From: Pectobacterium peruviense | GTDB lineage: Bacteria > Pseudomonadota > Gammaproteobacteria > Enterobacterales > Enterobacteriaceae | Length of the DNA stretch: 64,000 bases | Assembly: GCF_002847345.1 (NCBI RefSeq) | Contig: NZ_LXFV01000002.1 | Location: 1 to 64,000 of the forward strand | Direction of reading: 5' to 3' | Shown here: piece by piece, positions 23,450-33,227 of the stretch | Layout of the letters: each line of letters starts with the position of its first letter | How positions within the stretch are numbered: position 1 is the stretch's first letter | Notes under the pieces: generated by a model | The model's database searches: none | Seen by the model: only the letters and a program-made list of their open reading frames with translations | Told to the model about the DNA's origin: nothing | Program-made: the position numbers and the translations under genes

Positions 23450-23770
23450 TCAGGCTTTTTCCAGCGTACAGAGCAGCGGGTGCTCGTTTTCTCTGGCATA
23501 ACGATTGACTTGTACGACCTTGGTTTCAGCCACTTCAGCGCTGAATACGCCACAAATTGCTTTACCCTGATAATGCACAGTTAACATAAGCTGTGTGGCA
23601 CGTTCAATATCATAAGAAAAGAACTTTTGCAGAACGTCAATAACAAATTCCATCGGGGTGTAATCATCGTTATTCAACACCACGTTATACATGGATGGCG
23701 GCTGCAATTTTTCTTTCTGTTGATCGGCGGTCAGGCTTTCCGATTGTGACCACGTACTTTTGTTTCCCAT
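23450..23770 (-). CDS. clpS: ClpA adaptor protein ClpS
   Basis: ClpS recognises N-degron proteins and delivers them to ClpA. It is 106 aa, the same length as E. coli. The flexible N-terminus (about 1-25) is followed by the core with [15 protein letters not shown], which includes the residues that hold the N-terminal amino group, and the conserved C-terminus [13 protein letters not shown]. It is co-transcribed with clpA and divergent from cspD. Confidence 0.98.
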   Translation of the reverse strand: MGNKSTWSQSESLTADQQKEKLQPPSMYNVVLNNDDYTPMEFVIDVLQKFFSYDIERATQLMLTVHYQGKAICGVFSAEVAETKVVQVNRYARENEHPLLCTLEKA

Positions 23771-23821
23771 TCTCTATCCACATCATGTAACGAATATCGC
23801 GACTCGCGACATTGGTCTGTT

Positions 23822-23882
23822 TATTCCCAATAAATCCGAGCAGCAGGAAATGCGTGCCTGCGACTTGAAAGATGACGGGTAT
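23822..23882. repeat. deleted ERIC-type element (about 60 bp)
   Basis: The left side (TTCCCAATAAATCCGAGCAG) resembles the ERIC left end and the right side (CTTGAAAGATGACGGGTAT) the ERIC right end, with the central long stem missing. It lies between clpS and cspD. The form is similar to the short copy at 42703. Confidence 0.6.
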
Positions 23883-24066
23883 CTCTACATTTACAGTAGC
23901 ACGTCTACTTTTTATTTTACCACCTGAGGAATGAAATGGTTCCCGGAAAGCAAAATTCAAGGCCTGCATCCGATATCTTGATTACGCAACACGATTGTTG
24001 GTTCATCAATAGCGTTATCTGCATCAAACTTTGACAAACTCCCCTTGCCACCACGCGGTGGATCGC

Positions 24067-24094
24067 TTGACGCCGGGATCGATTTCACTAAAGT
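24067..24094 (+). promoter_or_regulatory. possible cspD promoter
   Basis: TTGACG and TAAAGT are separated by 16 bp, about 100 bp upstream of the cspD start. They are moderate matches to sigma-70 boxes. The rest of the 23771-24192 gap holds the ERIC remnant and AT-rich sequence. Confidence 0.3.
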
Positions 24095-24192
24095 GTACGG
24101 ATGAATTGATGGGGTTTTAATCAATTCGTATTCGTAGTAACCAAATAACCACACCTTACTGAAAAGAATACTCTTGCGAAGGATGTCAATGC

Positions 24193-24414
24193 ATGGAGAC
24201 AGGTACTGTTAAATGGTTCAATAATGCCAAAGGGTTTGGTTTTATCTGTCCAGAAGGGGGCGGTGACGATATCTTCGCGCACTACTCAACGATTCAAATG
24301 GATGGCTACCGGACTCTAAAAGCCGGACAGGTTGTCAGGTTTGATGTTCATCAAGGGCCGAAAGGCAATCATGCCTGCCTGATCGTCCCGCAAATCGTCG
24401 AGGCCGTATCCTGA
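24193..24414 (+). CDS. cspD: cold-shock-like protein CspD
   Basis: CspD is a 73-aa single-stranded nucleic-acid-binding protein of the cold-shock fold that inhibits replication in stationary phase; it is not itself cold-induced in E. coli. RNP1 ([10 protein letters not shown]) and RNP2 (DIFAHYS) are present. It is divergent from clpS-clpA as in E. coli, where CspD is a Lon substrate. The start has AAGGATG upstream. Confidence 0.97.
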   Translation: METGTVKWFNNAKGFGFICPEGGGDDIFAHYSTIQMDGYRTLKAGQVVRFDVHQGPKGNHACLIVPQIVEAVS

Positions 24415-24484
24415 CCCCTTCTACACCCTACACTTCTACTCAGAACACACGACGCTAAACAGTAAAAATTAATATAATGCGACA

Positions 24485-24518
24485 AATGCCGTTCAGCACA
24501 CTGAACGGCATTTTTATT
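24485..24518 (+). terminator. cspD terminator
   Basis: ATGCCGTTCAG pairs with CTGAACGGCAT around CACA and is followed by TTTTTATTTA. It lies about 70 bp after cspD and just beyond the end of the convergent ybjD gene, which it may also serve. Confidence 0.88.
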
Positions 24519-24536
24519 TATACTCGTCACATTCAT

Positions 24537-26201
24537 CTAATCGGCACGTCCGCGAGCGAGCCATAGCACGCGAGAGAACATGCTGCGAATGAGTGGCGGG
24601 ATCGCATCACTGCCCAGCGCCGCGGCCTCCATCGCCACTTCTATCGCCAGGTCGGGTTTGGATGAACGATGGATAGCCCTGATGATGACTTTATGCATCG
24701 ATAGCGGCACTTTCTCCGGCAATTGTGCGATACGGTGATAAACCTGACTGAACCCCTCACGATACATGTAGTGCTCCATGTCCGATGCGGGCAACACCGT
24801 CAGATGATCTCGCTCACTTTCATCCTGTACCGTTAACTGACTCTTCGCCGTCGCAGCATATTTTTTCCCCGCGTCGTCACCATCAACCAACACATGCCAT
24901 TCAATCCCCATACGCCGCGCGAACTTCAATAAAGGCCGGAGACCCGACTGGGCAAATTCAATCACTTTTACCCCTTCCGCCTCAAAATGATGGCCGCATT
25001 GACGCGCGAGTTCATTCAGCATCCAGACTTCGGTTTCCCCTTCCACCAGCAGCCAACAGCGAGCAAAGAGAGAAGCGGGTCGATTCAGACGAATATGAAA
25101 CGCAATACGCCGACTGTCTTCCGCATTCATGCCCTGACGACCAATGCGGTACGTCGCAACCCGTGAGGATTCCCGAACCAGGCGACACACCTGCTCCATG
25201 GGCACCAGCGACAGCAGCTCTCCCGAATTGGTTGTCGTAACTTTCTGGAGCGGCAGTTGCGTCAGGAGTCCCCAGGCAACAGACAGCATAATCGGGTGCA
25301 GCCGAGTTTCTGGGTCTTCAATCAGCAAGAGCGGACGAGCGTGGGGATCCAACGCTACAGACCCTTTCGCCTGTAACAGCGTGGAGAACAGCTCTAGCAG
25401 GATAATTCGGCGACTGCGGCTGTTTGGGTCGGCAATCAGGCGGTTAATGTTGTCCAGCGATCGCCACGATTTACCGTTGTGGGTTCGCGCATGACGATGA
25501 TGACGTCGATCATTACCCGTGGCGTTCTGTTCGGAAAAATAGTGCTCCAGCAGTTGCCGCATCGCCACCAAGCCCTGACGCAGCTCTTTATCCGTCAGCT
25601 TCTGCGGATTTTGCACCAGCTCACGCATCAGTTGCTCAAACTGCTGAGCCAGCTTTTCATTGCTGTTATCTAACGTCGCCGCCAGCGTCCCGGAGCGCAG
25701 ACGCCGCATAAAGCGCGCATCACGCAGCCGCAACACTGGATGCAGGCGGATGATTTCTCTGGCCAGTTCGTCAATATCATCTAGCGGTATCGGATGCCCA
25801 TCGGCGTCCAGAAAGCTGCGCCAGGTGAAGACTGACTGGCTTTCGTCCACTTCACCTTCCAGCCGATAAAAAACGCGGTATAGCGACTCGTTTCCCTCCA
25901 CCCAAACGGGGCTAAGCGAACGATACCGAGGAGACAAATGGTGACCGGGTGCCGTCTCGCAAAAAGTGAAAATAATCTGAAGGTGCTTTTCCCGACTGTT
26001 TTCATCCCCCGGAGTGAAGTGAAAATCTTGCATATCAAAGTGATAAAGCGGCAACGTCGGTGCCAGCAGCAGCGAAAGTGCGTCCAGCAGGCTCGATTTA
26101 CCCCAGGCGTTCTCCCCAATCAGCACGTTATTCTCGTCCAGTAGCAACGACAGACGATTGATTCCCCGAAACCCCAGGATTTCAATACTTTCCAGATGCA
26201 T
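24537..26201 (-). CDS. ybjD: OLD-family ATP-dependent endonuclease YbjD
   Basis: The protein has 554 aa from the ATG at 26201 (MHLESIEILGFRGI) with CAGGAG upstream; E. coli YbjD is 552 aa, and a start 51 nt upstream adds unrelated residues. The N-terminal half is an ABC/SMC-like ATPase: Walker A IGENAWGKSS (about 28-37), and LLLIEDPETRLHP as Walker B with D-loop. The C-terminal half is a TOPRIM domain (LLVEGETE and VLVDGDDAGKK). OLD-family nucleases cut DNA, and some act in phage defence; the role of YbjD is not established. It is a single gene between cspD and lysO. Confidence 0.93.
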   Translation of the reverse strand: MHLESIEILGFRGINRLSLLLDENNVLIGENAWGKSSLLDALSLLLAPTLPLYHFDMQDFHFTPGDENSREKHLQIIFTFCETAPGHHLSPRYRSLSPVWVEGNESLYRVFYRLEGEVDESQSVFTWRSFLDADGHPIPLDDIDELAREIIRLHPVLRLRDARFMRRLRSGTLAATLDNSNEKLAQQFEQLMRELVQNPQKLTDKELRQGLVAMRQLLEHYFSEQNATGNDRRHHRHARTHNGKSWRSLDNINRLIADPNSRSRRIILLELFSTLLQAKGSVALDPHARPLLLIEDPETRLHPIMLSVAWGLLTQLPLQKVTTTNSGELLSLVPMEQVCRLVRESSRVATYRIGRQGMNAEDSRRIAFHIRLNRPASLFARCWLLVEGETEVWMLNELARQCGHHFEAEGVKVIEFAQSGLRPLLKFARRMGIEWHVLVDGDDAGKKYAATAKSQLTVQDESERDHLTVLPASDMEHYMYREGFSQVYHRIAQLPEKVPLSMHKVIIRAIHRSSKPDLAIEVAMEAAALGSDAIPPLIRSMFSRVLWLARGRAD

Positions 26202-26511
26202 TCTTCTCTCCTGTAACGACTGCCTGCGGGTTTCTGCTGACAAGATCCCCACCGAGTAGAATATCCTGCCAGACAGCGCTTTACTCGCTCCGATAATTTG
26301 TTTAATTTTAATAGATTATCGTTTTTCTTCCCGCCAAGTGTAGCCGATGAATCCCGCGATGTTGTTAACGCACGGTTTGTGTTTCCGCCGTGTCACGCCC
26401 ATCGAGGTAGAAATGAAGAAGAAAAACCTCATTGTTTGACTACGGCCACCCCTACCAATCCTAAAATACGGGTTAGCGCCGTTTTTCTCGCGTAAGGACA
26501 TCAATTCTGTG
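26202..26511. other. ybjD-lysO divergent intergenic region
   Basis: About 310 bp lie between the starts of ybjD and lysO. I see no gene, repeat or clear hairpin. It must hold both promoters; in E. coli lysO is controlled by ArgP, but I cannot identify an ArgP site by eye. Confidence 0.4.
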
Positions 26512-27411
26512 ATGTATTCAGGATTATTAATTATTTTATTACCGCTCATCATTGGCTATCTGGTACCACTGCGCGCCAAAAAAGCATTACAGCTGATTAA
26601 CCAACTACTGAGTTGGATGGTGTACGTTATTCTGTTTTTAATGGGGATGAGTCTGGCCTTTCTGGAAGATCTCAGCAGCAATTTGTTACTGATCTTTCGC
26701 TACACCGCCGTTTTTGCATTCTGTATTGTCGCGGCAAACGGTATTGCGCTGTGGCTATGGGAAAAACGCAGCGTGTGGCACAGCAAGTTTAGGGAGGCTG
26801 CACCGCCTTCCCGACTGCGTATGATCGTTGAATCGTCCAAACTCTGCGGCGTAGTATTCGGAGGCTTTTCGCTCGGCTTAACGCAATGGTCGGGGTTCAC
26901 TTACGCCAGCAAAGGCAGCGAATATGCCCTGATCTTTCTATTATTTCTGGTGGGCATTCAGTTGCGTAACAGCGGGATGACGCTACGCCAGATCGTATTA
27001 AACCGTCGCGGTCTGATTATTGCACTCATCGTGGGTATTAGCGCACTCGGTGGCGGCCTACTCGCCGCATGGATTCTGGGTCTGCCGCTGAAAACCGGTC
27101 TGGCGATGGCATCCGGCTATGGGTGGTATTCACTGTCAGGCATTCTGCTGACCGACGCCCTCGGCCCTGTCATCGGCAGTACCGCATTTTTCAACGATCT
27201 GACTCGCGAGTTGCTGGCGATTATGCTGATTCCTGCGCTGGCACAGCGCAATCGCTCGTGCGCATTAGGCCTCTGCGGCGCAACGTCGATGGATTTCACG
27301 CTACCTGTTTTACAACGCAGCGCGGGTGTCGATATCGTACCCGCTGCCATCGTACATGGTTTCTTATTAAGCCTCGCGGCGCCAATATTGATGGCATTCT
27401 TTACCTCCTAA
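26512..27411 (+). CDS. lysO: lysine exporter LysO
   Basis: LysO (formerly YbjE) is an inner-membrane exporter of L-lysine and the analogue thialysine. It has 299 aa from the ATG at 26512, which matches the E. coli N-terminus; a GTG directly before it at 26509 is better spaced from AAGGA, so the start is uncertain by one codon. It has about eight hydrophobic segments. Two conserved blocks, EYALIFLLFLVGIQLRNSGM and ALGLCGATSMDFTLPVLQR, carry the acidic residues needed for transport in the family. It stands alone upstream of hcp. Confidence 0.95.
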   Translation: MYSGLLIILLPLIIGYLVPLRAKKALQLINQLLSWMVYVILFLMGMSLAFLEDLSSNLLLIFRYTAVFAFCIVAANGIALWLWEKRSVWHSKFREAAPPSRLRMIVESSKLCGVVFGGFSLGLTQWSGFTYASKGSEYALIFLLFLVGIQLRNSGMTLRQIVLNRRGLIIALIVGISALGGGLLAAWILGLPLKTGLAMASGYGWYSLSGILLTDALGPVIGSTAFFNDLTRELLAIMLIPALAQRNRSCALGLCGATSMDFTLPVLQRSAGVDIVPAAIVHGFLLSLAAPILMAFFTS

Positions 27412-27486
27412 GAACGCTAGCCTCATCGTTTTCTTCCTCGTTTATGGGCTGTGATTGAGAGTGATTTTCATTGCCCATCGCCAAAC

Positions 27487-27500
27487 TTGCGCTAAATCAA
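27487..27500. promoter_or_regulatory. FNR-type binding site upstream of hcp
   Basis: TTGCG-CTAA-ATCAA matches the FNR consensus TTGAT-N4-ATCAA in 8 of 10 half-site bases. Its centre is about 70 bp upstream of the transcription start expected from TATGCT at 27552, a usual class I activator position. In E. coli hcp-hcr is FNR-activated. Confidence 0.65.
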
Positions 27501-27551
27501 ATTTACCTAAAGTTGCATTAAAAAAGCCTTTTTACCTGCCTCGGCTGACAC

Positions 27552-27584
27552 TATGCTTTAAACAAGCATTTAAAATGCAACTTA
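27552..27584 (+). promoter_or_regulatory. hcp promoter -10 box and NsrR-like operator
   Basis: TATGCT (27552-27557) is the probable -10 box. The following palindrome-like AAGCATTTAAAATGCAACTT (27564-27583) resembles the NsrR site (AAGATGCATTT-type arms) and overlaps the expected start of transcription. A related half, AGTTGCATTAAAA, occurs at 27511. Nitric-oxide-relieved repression by NsrR is the known control of hcp in E. coli. Confidence 0.65.
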
Positions 27585-27599
27585 AAAAAGGAAGTCATT

Positions 27600-29252
27600 A
27601 TGTTTTGTGTGCAATGTGAACAAACGATTCGTACCCCTGTTGGAAACGGCTGCTCTTACGCGCAGGGCATGTGCGGCAAAACCGCAGAAACCTCCGATCT
27701 GCAAGACCTACTGGTGGCTGTGCTACAAGGGCTTTCTGCCTGGGCGCTGAAAGCACGCGAGCTGGATATTATCGATCACGATGTCGATAGCTTTGCGCCA
27801 CGCGCCTTCTTCTCTACGCTGACCAACGTTAACTTCGATTCCCAACGTATTATTGGCTACGCGCAGGAAGCTATCACACTGCGTGAGTCGCTGGCAGTTC
27901 GCTGCCGCCTGCACGATGCCACGACGACAGTAGATCACCCGATGGCCGCGCTGCAACTGGCTGGCAACGATATTCCGACCTTGCTGCAACAGGCAGAGGA
28001 TTTTGCACTGGACAGCGATAAAGCCATTATCGGTGATGACGTTCACGGTTTGCGTATGCTCAACCTCTACGGCCTGAAAGGTGCGGCGGCCTACATGGAA
28101 CACGCCCACGTTCTCGGTCAATATGACAACGCACTCTATGCTGAATACCATGCTTTCATGGCGTGGTTGGGCACACAGCCAGCCGATGTCGATACCTTGC
28201 TGAACAACGCGATGGGCATCGGTAAAATGAACTTCAACGTCATGGCAATCCTCGACCATGGCGAAACTGATGCTTACGGTCACCCACAGCCAACCTCCGT
28301 TAACGTGCGCCCTATTGCCGGTAAAGCCATTTTGATTTCTGGTCATGACCTGAAAGACCTGCGCATGCTGCTGGAGCAAACCGACGGCACCGGCGTGAAT
28401 ATTTATACGCACGGCGAGATGCTGCCTGCACACGGTTACCCAGAGCTGAAAAAATTCAAACATCTGGCAGGTAACTACGGCAGCGGTTGGCAGAATCAAC
28501 AGACTGAGTTTGCCAAATTCCCTGGCGCGATCGTCATGACGTCTAACTGCATTATTGACCCAAACGTAGGCAACTACGGCGATCGCATCTGGACGCGTAG
28601 CATCGTCGGCTGGCCGGGCGTGAACCATCTGGAAGGCGACGATTTCAGCCCGGTTATCGAACAGGCACAAGGTCTGGCTGGTTTCCCATACAGCGAAATC
28701 GAACACATGATCACCGTCGGCTTTGGTCGTGAAACGCTGCTGAGCGCCGCCGATACCGTCATCGACCTGGTTGCACAGAAAAAACTGCGCCACGTCTTCC
28801 TCGTTGGCGGATGTGACGGCAGCCGTGAAGAACGTAGCTACTTCACTGACTTCACGCTGAGCGTCCCACAAGACTGTCTGATCATGACGCTGGCATGCGG
28901 TAAATACCGCTTCAACAAACTGGACTTCGGTACGCTGGAAGGTCTTCCACGTCTGCTAGATGTCGGCCAATGTAACGATGCCTACGCAGCCATTATTCTG
29001 GCCGTCAAACTGGCAGAGAAACTGGGCTGTGGCGTCAACGACCTGCCGCTGAGTCTGGTACTGTCGTGGTTTGAGCAGAAAGCGATTGTCATCCTGCTGA
29101 CCCTGCTGTCCCTCGGCGTGAAGAACATCTACACCGGACCAACTGCACCGGGCTTCCTGACGGACAACCTGCTTGCCATTCTGAACGACAAATTCGGTAT
29201 GCGGGCGATTACCACCGTTGAACAGGACATGAACACCATTCTGGCCGCTTGA
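27600..29252 (+). CDS. hcp: hydroxylamine reductase / hybrid cluster protein
   Basis: Hcp is a cytoplasmic Fe-S protein now regarded chiefly as a high-affinity nitric oxide reductase that also drives protein S-nitrosylation under anaerobiosis; it reduces hydroxylamine in vitro. It is 550 aa, the same length as E. coli. Cysteines 3, 6, 18 and 25 bind the N-terminal Fe-S cluster. The hybrid 4Fe-2S-2O cluster ligands sit in the C-terminal half ([17 protein letters not shown] and DVGQCND). AAGGAAG precedes the ATG. The electron donor gene hcr follows. Confidence 0.98.
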   Translation: MFCVQCEQTIRTPVGNGCSYAQGMCGKTAETSDLQDLLVAVLQGLSAWALKARELDIIDHDVDSFAPRAFFSTLTNVNFDSQRIIGYAQEAITLRESLAVRCRLHDATTTVDHPMAALQLAGNDIPTLLQQAEDFALDSDKAIIGDDVHGLRMLNLYGLKGAAAYMEHAHVLGQYDNALYAEYHAFMAWLGTQPADVDTLLNNAMGIGKMNFNVMAILDHGETDAYGHPQPTSVNVRPIAGKAILISGHDLKDLRMLLEQTDGTGVNIYTHGEMLPAHGYPELKKFKHLAGNYGSGWQNQQTEFAKFPGAIVMTSNCIIDPNVGNYGDRIWTRSIVGWPGVNHLEGDDFSPVIEQAQGLAGFPYSEIEHMITVGFGRETLLSAADTVIDLVAQKKLRHVFLVGGCDGSREERSYFTDFTLSVPQDCLIMTLACGKYRFNKLDFGTLEGLPRLLDVGQCNDAYAAIILAVKLAEKLGCGVNDLPLSLVLSWFEQKAIVILLTLLSLGVKNIYTGPTAPGFLTDNLLAILNDKFGMRAITTVEQDMNTILAA

Positions 29253-29291
29253 TGAATCAACGCGGACGGAGGAGCGCGTTCCTCGTCACGC

Positions 29292-29323
29292 AGCGTGAAG
29301 TGTCGGCATTGATGCTTCACGCT
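29292..29323. promoter_or_regulatory. intercistronic inverted repeat between hcp and hcr
   Basis: AGCGTGAAG pairs exactly with CTTCACGCT (29315-29323). It has no T-tract, so it more likely stabilises the hcp mRNA 3' end than stops transcription into hcr. Confidence 0.4.
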
Positions 29324-29391
29324 AAGCCTATCGTTTCATGGGCCGCTATTTTTACACGCTTCACCGTATCCGTTTGTTATGGAGATTGACT

Positions 29392-30417
29392 ATGACGATG
29401 CCAGTACCACACGCTGGGCCGACACCGCTTTGTTCTAACCGCATGCAGGTGCACTCGATTACCCAGGAAACGCCGGATGTCTGGACGATATCACTGGTTA
29501 ATCATGACTTTTATCCGTATCAGCCGGGTCAGTATGCGCTCGTCAGCATTGCTAACAGCGAGGAGACGCTACGGGCTTATACCATCTCTTCTTCGCCGGG
29601 CCTCAGCCGCTTCATTACCTTGACAGTAAGAAGGCTGGACGACGGCGTCGGTTCCCGCTGGCTGACTCAAACGCTGAAGGTCGGTGATTATCTCTGGCTG
29701 TCCGATACACAGGGCGAATTTACCTGCGCCAACGCGATCAGCGATCGTTACTTGATGGCAGCAGCAGGCTGCGGCGTCACGCCGATTATGTCGATGTGCC
29801 GCTGGCTTCTGGCGAATAAACCGCAAACCGATATCCACGTCATTTTCAACGTACGCAATCCACAGCAGGTGATTTTCGCCAACGAATGGCAAGATCTGGT
29901 GCAACGCTACCCGCAGCAATTACATCTGACGCTGATGGCGGAGTTTGACGCCGTGCCCGGTTTCCTCGCCGGACGCATCAGCGGCGATCTGCTCGTCGAA
30001 CGCGTGCCGGATATCACCAACCGCACCGTGATGACCTGTGGCCCTGCGCCATACATGAACCAGATTGAAACGCTGAGTCAGCAGCTTGGCGTGGCGTCAA
30101 ATCGCATATTTAAAGAGCAGTTCCGCCCGACTGATGAAGTCGTGGATGAAGACGCCGATCAGATCACGCTGACCATCAGCCGTCCGCTGAAGAATCTACG
30201 TGTGCCGGTGGGTATCAGCCTACTGGCTGCACTGGAGGCCAATAAGGTGCAGGTTCTCGCCGCCTGTCGCGCGGGTGTGTGCGGGAGTTGCAAAACTCGC
30301 GTGTTGTCCGGTAAATACACCACTACCAGCACCATGACACTGACGCCTGCCGAGATCGAGCAAGGCTATGTTCTGGCCTGTAGCTGCCAGCTACAAGGCA
30401 ACACCGTTCTGGCCTGA
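29392..30417 (+). CDS. hcr: NADH oxidoreductase for Hcp
   Basis: Hcr carries electrons from NADH to Hcp. It has 341 aa from the ATG at 29392 (MTMPVPH), preceded by GGAG at 7 nt; the frame is open further upstream but without a ribosome-binding site. It has an FAD-binding domain with RAYTISSSPG (about 60-70), an NAD domain with AAGCGVTPIMSM (about 124-135), and a C-terminal plant-type 2Fe-2S ferredoxin domain with CRAGVCGSC and a fourth cysteine in LACSC. It lies 139 bp after hcp, in the same operon. Confidence 0.97.
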   Translation: MTMPVPHAGPTPLCSNRMQVHSITQETPDVWTISLVNHDFYPYQPGQYALVSIANSEETLRAYTISSSPGLSRFITLTVRRLDDGVGSRWLTQTLKVGDYLWLSDTQGEFTCANAISDRYLMAAAGCGVTPIMSMCRWLLANKPQTDIHVIFNVRNPQQVIFANEWQDLVQRYPQQLHLTLMAEFDAVPGFLAGRISGDLLVERVPDITNRTVMTCGPAPYMNQIETLSQQLGVASNRIFKEQFRPTDEVVDEDADQITLTISRPLKNLRVPVGISLLAALEANKVQVLAACRAGVCGSCKTRVLSGKYTTTSTMTLTPAEIEQGYVLACSCQLQGNTVLA

Positions 30418-30575
30418 TATTCTCCCCCGCTTTACCCCCTTCTGCTCGGTAGCACAGCTATCGGGCAGGTAGGCCATGTTAAATTACGCCTTGTTATCGC
30501 ACACTTTTCCTCACTTTCTTTCTTTTCCCCGTTATAGTAAGCCATGGTTATATTTTGCTGTGGAGCCGCTGACGC

Positions 30576-32012
30576 ATGACATCCCCCTTAGCCCCGATCC
30601 TAATTCTGGGCGCAACTGGCTACATTGGCCGCCATTTAACCGAACGCTTGAGCAAGCAGGGCAACCGGGTGATTGCTGCTGGTCGAAATACTGAGTCCCT
30701 CGCGTCGAGGGACTGGCCGGGCGTTGACTGCCAGCAGGTTGACCTCACCAAACCAGAAAGCCTACCTGGTGGCCTGTGGGGGGCGGAAACGCTCTATTAT
30801 CTGGTGCACAGCATGGGCGACGGTGCGGATTTCGTCGCCAGAGAGCGCATGGCTGCCATGAATCTTCTGCTAGCGCTGGCCTCTAGCAGCGTAAAACAGA
30901 TTATCTATCTGGGATCGCTTCAGGCGAAGGATGACACCTCGCCGCATATGCTGGCGCGCCAGATCACCGGTGATGTCTTACGTAGTAGTGGTATTCCCGT
31001 CACAGAGCTGCGTGCAGGTATTATTATCGGTACCGGATCGGCAGCGTTCGAGATCATGCGCGATATGGTCTATAACCTGCCGATATTAACGCCGCCACGC
31101 TGGGTGCGCTCTAAATCGTCGCCTATTGCGCTGGAAAACCTGCTGGTTTATCTGATCGACATTGCGCATTACCCCGCGACAGAAAATCGCATCATGGATG
31201 CCGCAGGCCCCGAATACATCAGCTACCAGACGATGTTCGAGCGCTTCATTCAAATCAGCGGCAAGCGCAGATTGCTAATTCCAGTTCCCATGCCGACGCA
31301 TCTAGTGTCTGTCTGGTTCTTGCATCTGGTGACATCGGTGCCCCCTTCCATCGCCCGCGCTCTGATTCAGGGGTTAAAGCACGATTTACAGGCCGATGGA
31401 CGCGAACTACAGGCATTGATTCCACAAAAGCTGATGAGCTTTGATGATGCTGTGCGCCTCACGCTGCAAAGCGAAATGGAGAGCGTACAGCAGGCTGACT
31501 GGGGAGATGATACCGAGGTACGTGCACGCTGGAAGCCGAATTACGGTTTTTATCCCAAACAGGCGGGTCACACGCTTGAGACATCAGCCTCCAACCAAGC
31601 ACTCTGGCAGGTTATCCAGCAGGTTGGTGGCAAAGAAGGCTATTTTTACGCCAATACGCTATGGAAAATCCGTGCCCGACTGGACGATCTTTGCGGCAAC
31701 GGTGTGACTTATGGACGCCCCGAACGCCCGACGCTGGAAGTCGGCGACAAGATTGACGGCTGGAAGGTCATTTCTATCAAGCCACAGCGTCAGCTGGTGC
31801 TGCTATTCGGCATGAAAGCACCCGGGCTGGGTAAACTCAATTTTACTATCACAGACAAAGGCACTCACCGCACCATCGATGTTCGCGCCCGCTGGCACCC
31901 TTCAGGGTTTAACGGACTCGTCTACTGGTTTTTGATGATGCCCGCCCACCTGTTTATCTTCCGTGGCATGGCGGCACGTACTGCGAAACTGGCGGAGAAG
32001 AACGCAGTTTAG
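30576..32012 (+). CDS. ybjT: YbjT family NAD(P)-binding protein
   Basis: The protein has 478 aa; E. coli YbjT is 476. The N-terminal Rossmann fold has ILGATGYIGRHL (about residues 8-19), and an atypical short-chain-dehydrogenase domain extends to about residue 290. The rest is a DUF2867-type domain ending in a hydrophobic stretch (WFLMMPAHLFIFRGM). The substrate is unknown. In E. coli ybjT lies beside ltaE and poxB, which are missing here, so it directly follows hcr. Its last 4 bp overlap the end of the convergent amiD gene. Confidence 0.92.
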   Translation: MTSPLAPILILGATGYIGRHLTERLSKQGNRVIAAGRNTESLASRDWPGVDCQQVDLTKPESLPGGLWGAETLYYLVHSMGDGADFVARERMAAMNLLLALASSSVKQIIYLGSLQAKDDTSPHMLARQITGDVLRSSGIPVTELRAGIIIGTGSAAFEIMRDMVYNLPILTPPRWVRSKSSPIALENLLVYLIDIAHYPATENRIMDAAGPEYISYQTMFERFIQISGKRRLLIPVPMPTHLVSVWFLHLVTSVPPSIARALIQGLKHDLQADGRELQALIPQKLMSFDDAVRLTLQSEMESVQQADWGDDTEVRARWKPNYGFYPKQAGHTLETSASNQALWQVIQQVGGKEGYFYANTLWKIRARLDDLCGNGVTYGRPERPTLEVGDKIDGWKVISIKPQRQLVLLFGMKAPGLGKLNFTITDKGTHRTIDVRARWHPSGFNGLVYWFLMMPAHLFIFRGMAARTAKLAEKNAV

Positions 32013-32836
32013 CGGCTGCCGTATTTTTCCAGCAGCGCATCAACGATCGCTTCACTCTGCGCATCTGGCTGACCTTGGTAGTTATCAGATCGGAAATGCA
32101 TCTGGAAAGCGGCAATCACCTGCCGCTTTTCGCGTGCCGTCATCGTTTCCGGCACCGAATAGCCATAACGCGCCAGCTTTTCTAGCAGAACCGCTTCATC
32201 AACGGGCTGTAGCGGCGGACGCCCATTCAAATAGAACGTCACCCGATGCGCATCCGGCCAGGCACCAATGCCCGCTTGTGCCAACGCCTGCCAGGGGAAA
32301 AGCGGCCCAGGGTCTTGTTTCCGCTGTGGAGCAATATCACTGTGCGCCACCACATTCTGCGGTGCAATCTGATAACGTTCGACAATATCATGAGCGATTG
32401 CGGTCACGAGCTGAATCTGTGCAGCGGTGAACGGCTCCCACGTATAGCCCGTTAGCGTACGCTGATAACCTGCATTTTCGATCTCAATACCAATCGAGGA
32501 ATTATTCAGTCGACTAAATCCGCGCCAGCTACTCGCTCCCGCATGCCATGCGGCCTGAGATTCAGGCACCAGTTGCCAGGCAAGCGGCTTGCCGTGCTGC
32601 AACGGCGGATGTGCCGGAATAAGGTAATGGGCGCTGACGTGATCGTCCGTCAAGATATTCAGCGAGGTGGCAAAATCTTCCGCCGTGTAGTGAATCACCA
32701 AAAAACGAATACGGGACTCCTGCGCCCGAGACTGCAATGCAGTCTCAAGCACATAATTATTCTGTTCCTGCAACGAGGGAGAAGCCTGACAACCCGCCAA
32801 CAGCCCCAACGCTATGCAGACCATCCATTTCAACAT
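32009..32836 (-). CDS. amiD: N-acetylmuramoyl-L-alanine amidase AmiD (lipoprotein)
   Basis: AmiD is a zinc amidase anchored in the outer membrane that cleaves muramyl-peptide bonds, including those in anhydro-muropeptides. I start it at the ATG at 32836 (MLKWMVCIALGLLAGC), which gives a clean lipoprotein signal with lipobox LLAGC and 275 aa as in E. coli; a start at 32869 would add 11 charged residues. The amidase_2 domain has the zinc ligands in VIHYTAEDF and in AHSDIAPQRKQDPG. A C-terminal peptidoglycan-binding-like helical domain follows. Confidence 0.94.
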   Translation of the reverse strand: MLKWMVCIALGLLAGCQASPSLQEQNNYVLETALQSRAQESRIRFLVIHYTAEDFATSLNILTDDHVSAHYLIPAHPPLQHGKPLAWQLVPESQAAWHAGASSWRGFSRLNNSSIGIEIENAGYQRTLTGYTWEPFTAAQIQLVTAIAHDIVERYQIAPQNVVAHSDIAPQRKQDPGPLFPWQALAQAGIGAWPDAHRVTFYLNGRPPLQPVDEAVLLEKLARYGYSVPETMTAREKRQVIAAFQMHFRSDNYQGQPDAQSEAIVDALLEKYGSR

Positions 32837-32903
32837 CGTTATTCCACTGTTATGTGCCTTTTTCGCCATATCGCTTGACCCTCTATAGAGGCAACTCTCC
32901 TTA

Positions 32904-33227
32904 CTAGCGGCGAACCTTCACTGCGGTGCCACTGACGGTCACCATCAGCATGCTGCCATCCTTCCCGACGGTTTCATAATCAAGATCAATGCCTACAATC
33001 GCATTCGCACCTAAATCATCAGCTTGTTCTTGCAGCTCTTTGAATGCAATCTGCCGTGCCTTACGCAACTCTTTCTCATAGGCACCGGAACGGCCGCCGA
33101 CCACATCGCGGATACTGGCGAAAAAGTCACGGAAGATGTTCGCGCCCAGGATAGCTTCGCCGGTCACGACGCCACAATATTCAGTAATGGTGAAGCCTTC
33201 CAGATTGGGCGTGGTGGATAATTGCAT
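32904..33227 (-). CDS. ybjQ: YbjQ/UPF0145 family protein
   Basis: This is a 107-aa protein of the YbjQ (heavy-metal-binding-like) family, which forms pentameric rings in crystal structures; its function is unknown. Conserved motifs are the N-terminal [20 protein letters not shown] and the C-terminal [19 protein letters not shown] precedes the ATG. It is 67 bp upstream of amiD on the same strand, as in E. coli, and divergent from artP. Confidence 0.93.
   Translation of the reverse strand: MQLSTTPNLEGFTITEYCGVVTGEAILGANIFRDFFASIRDVVGGRSGAYEKELRKARQIAFKELQEQADDLGANAIVGIDLDYETVGKDGSMLMVTVSGTAVKVRR

Noticed and set aside
27723..28871. A 382-codon open frame on the minus strand inside hcp
   Set aside because: It is fully antisense to the highly conserved hcp gene, has no ribosome-binding site, and its composition is that of a reverse-strand shadow of a GC-balanced gene.
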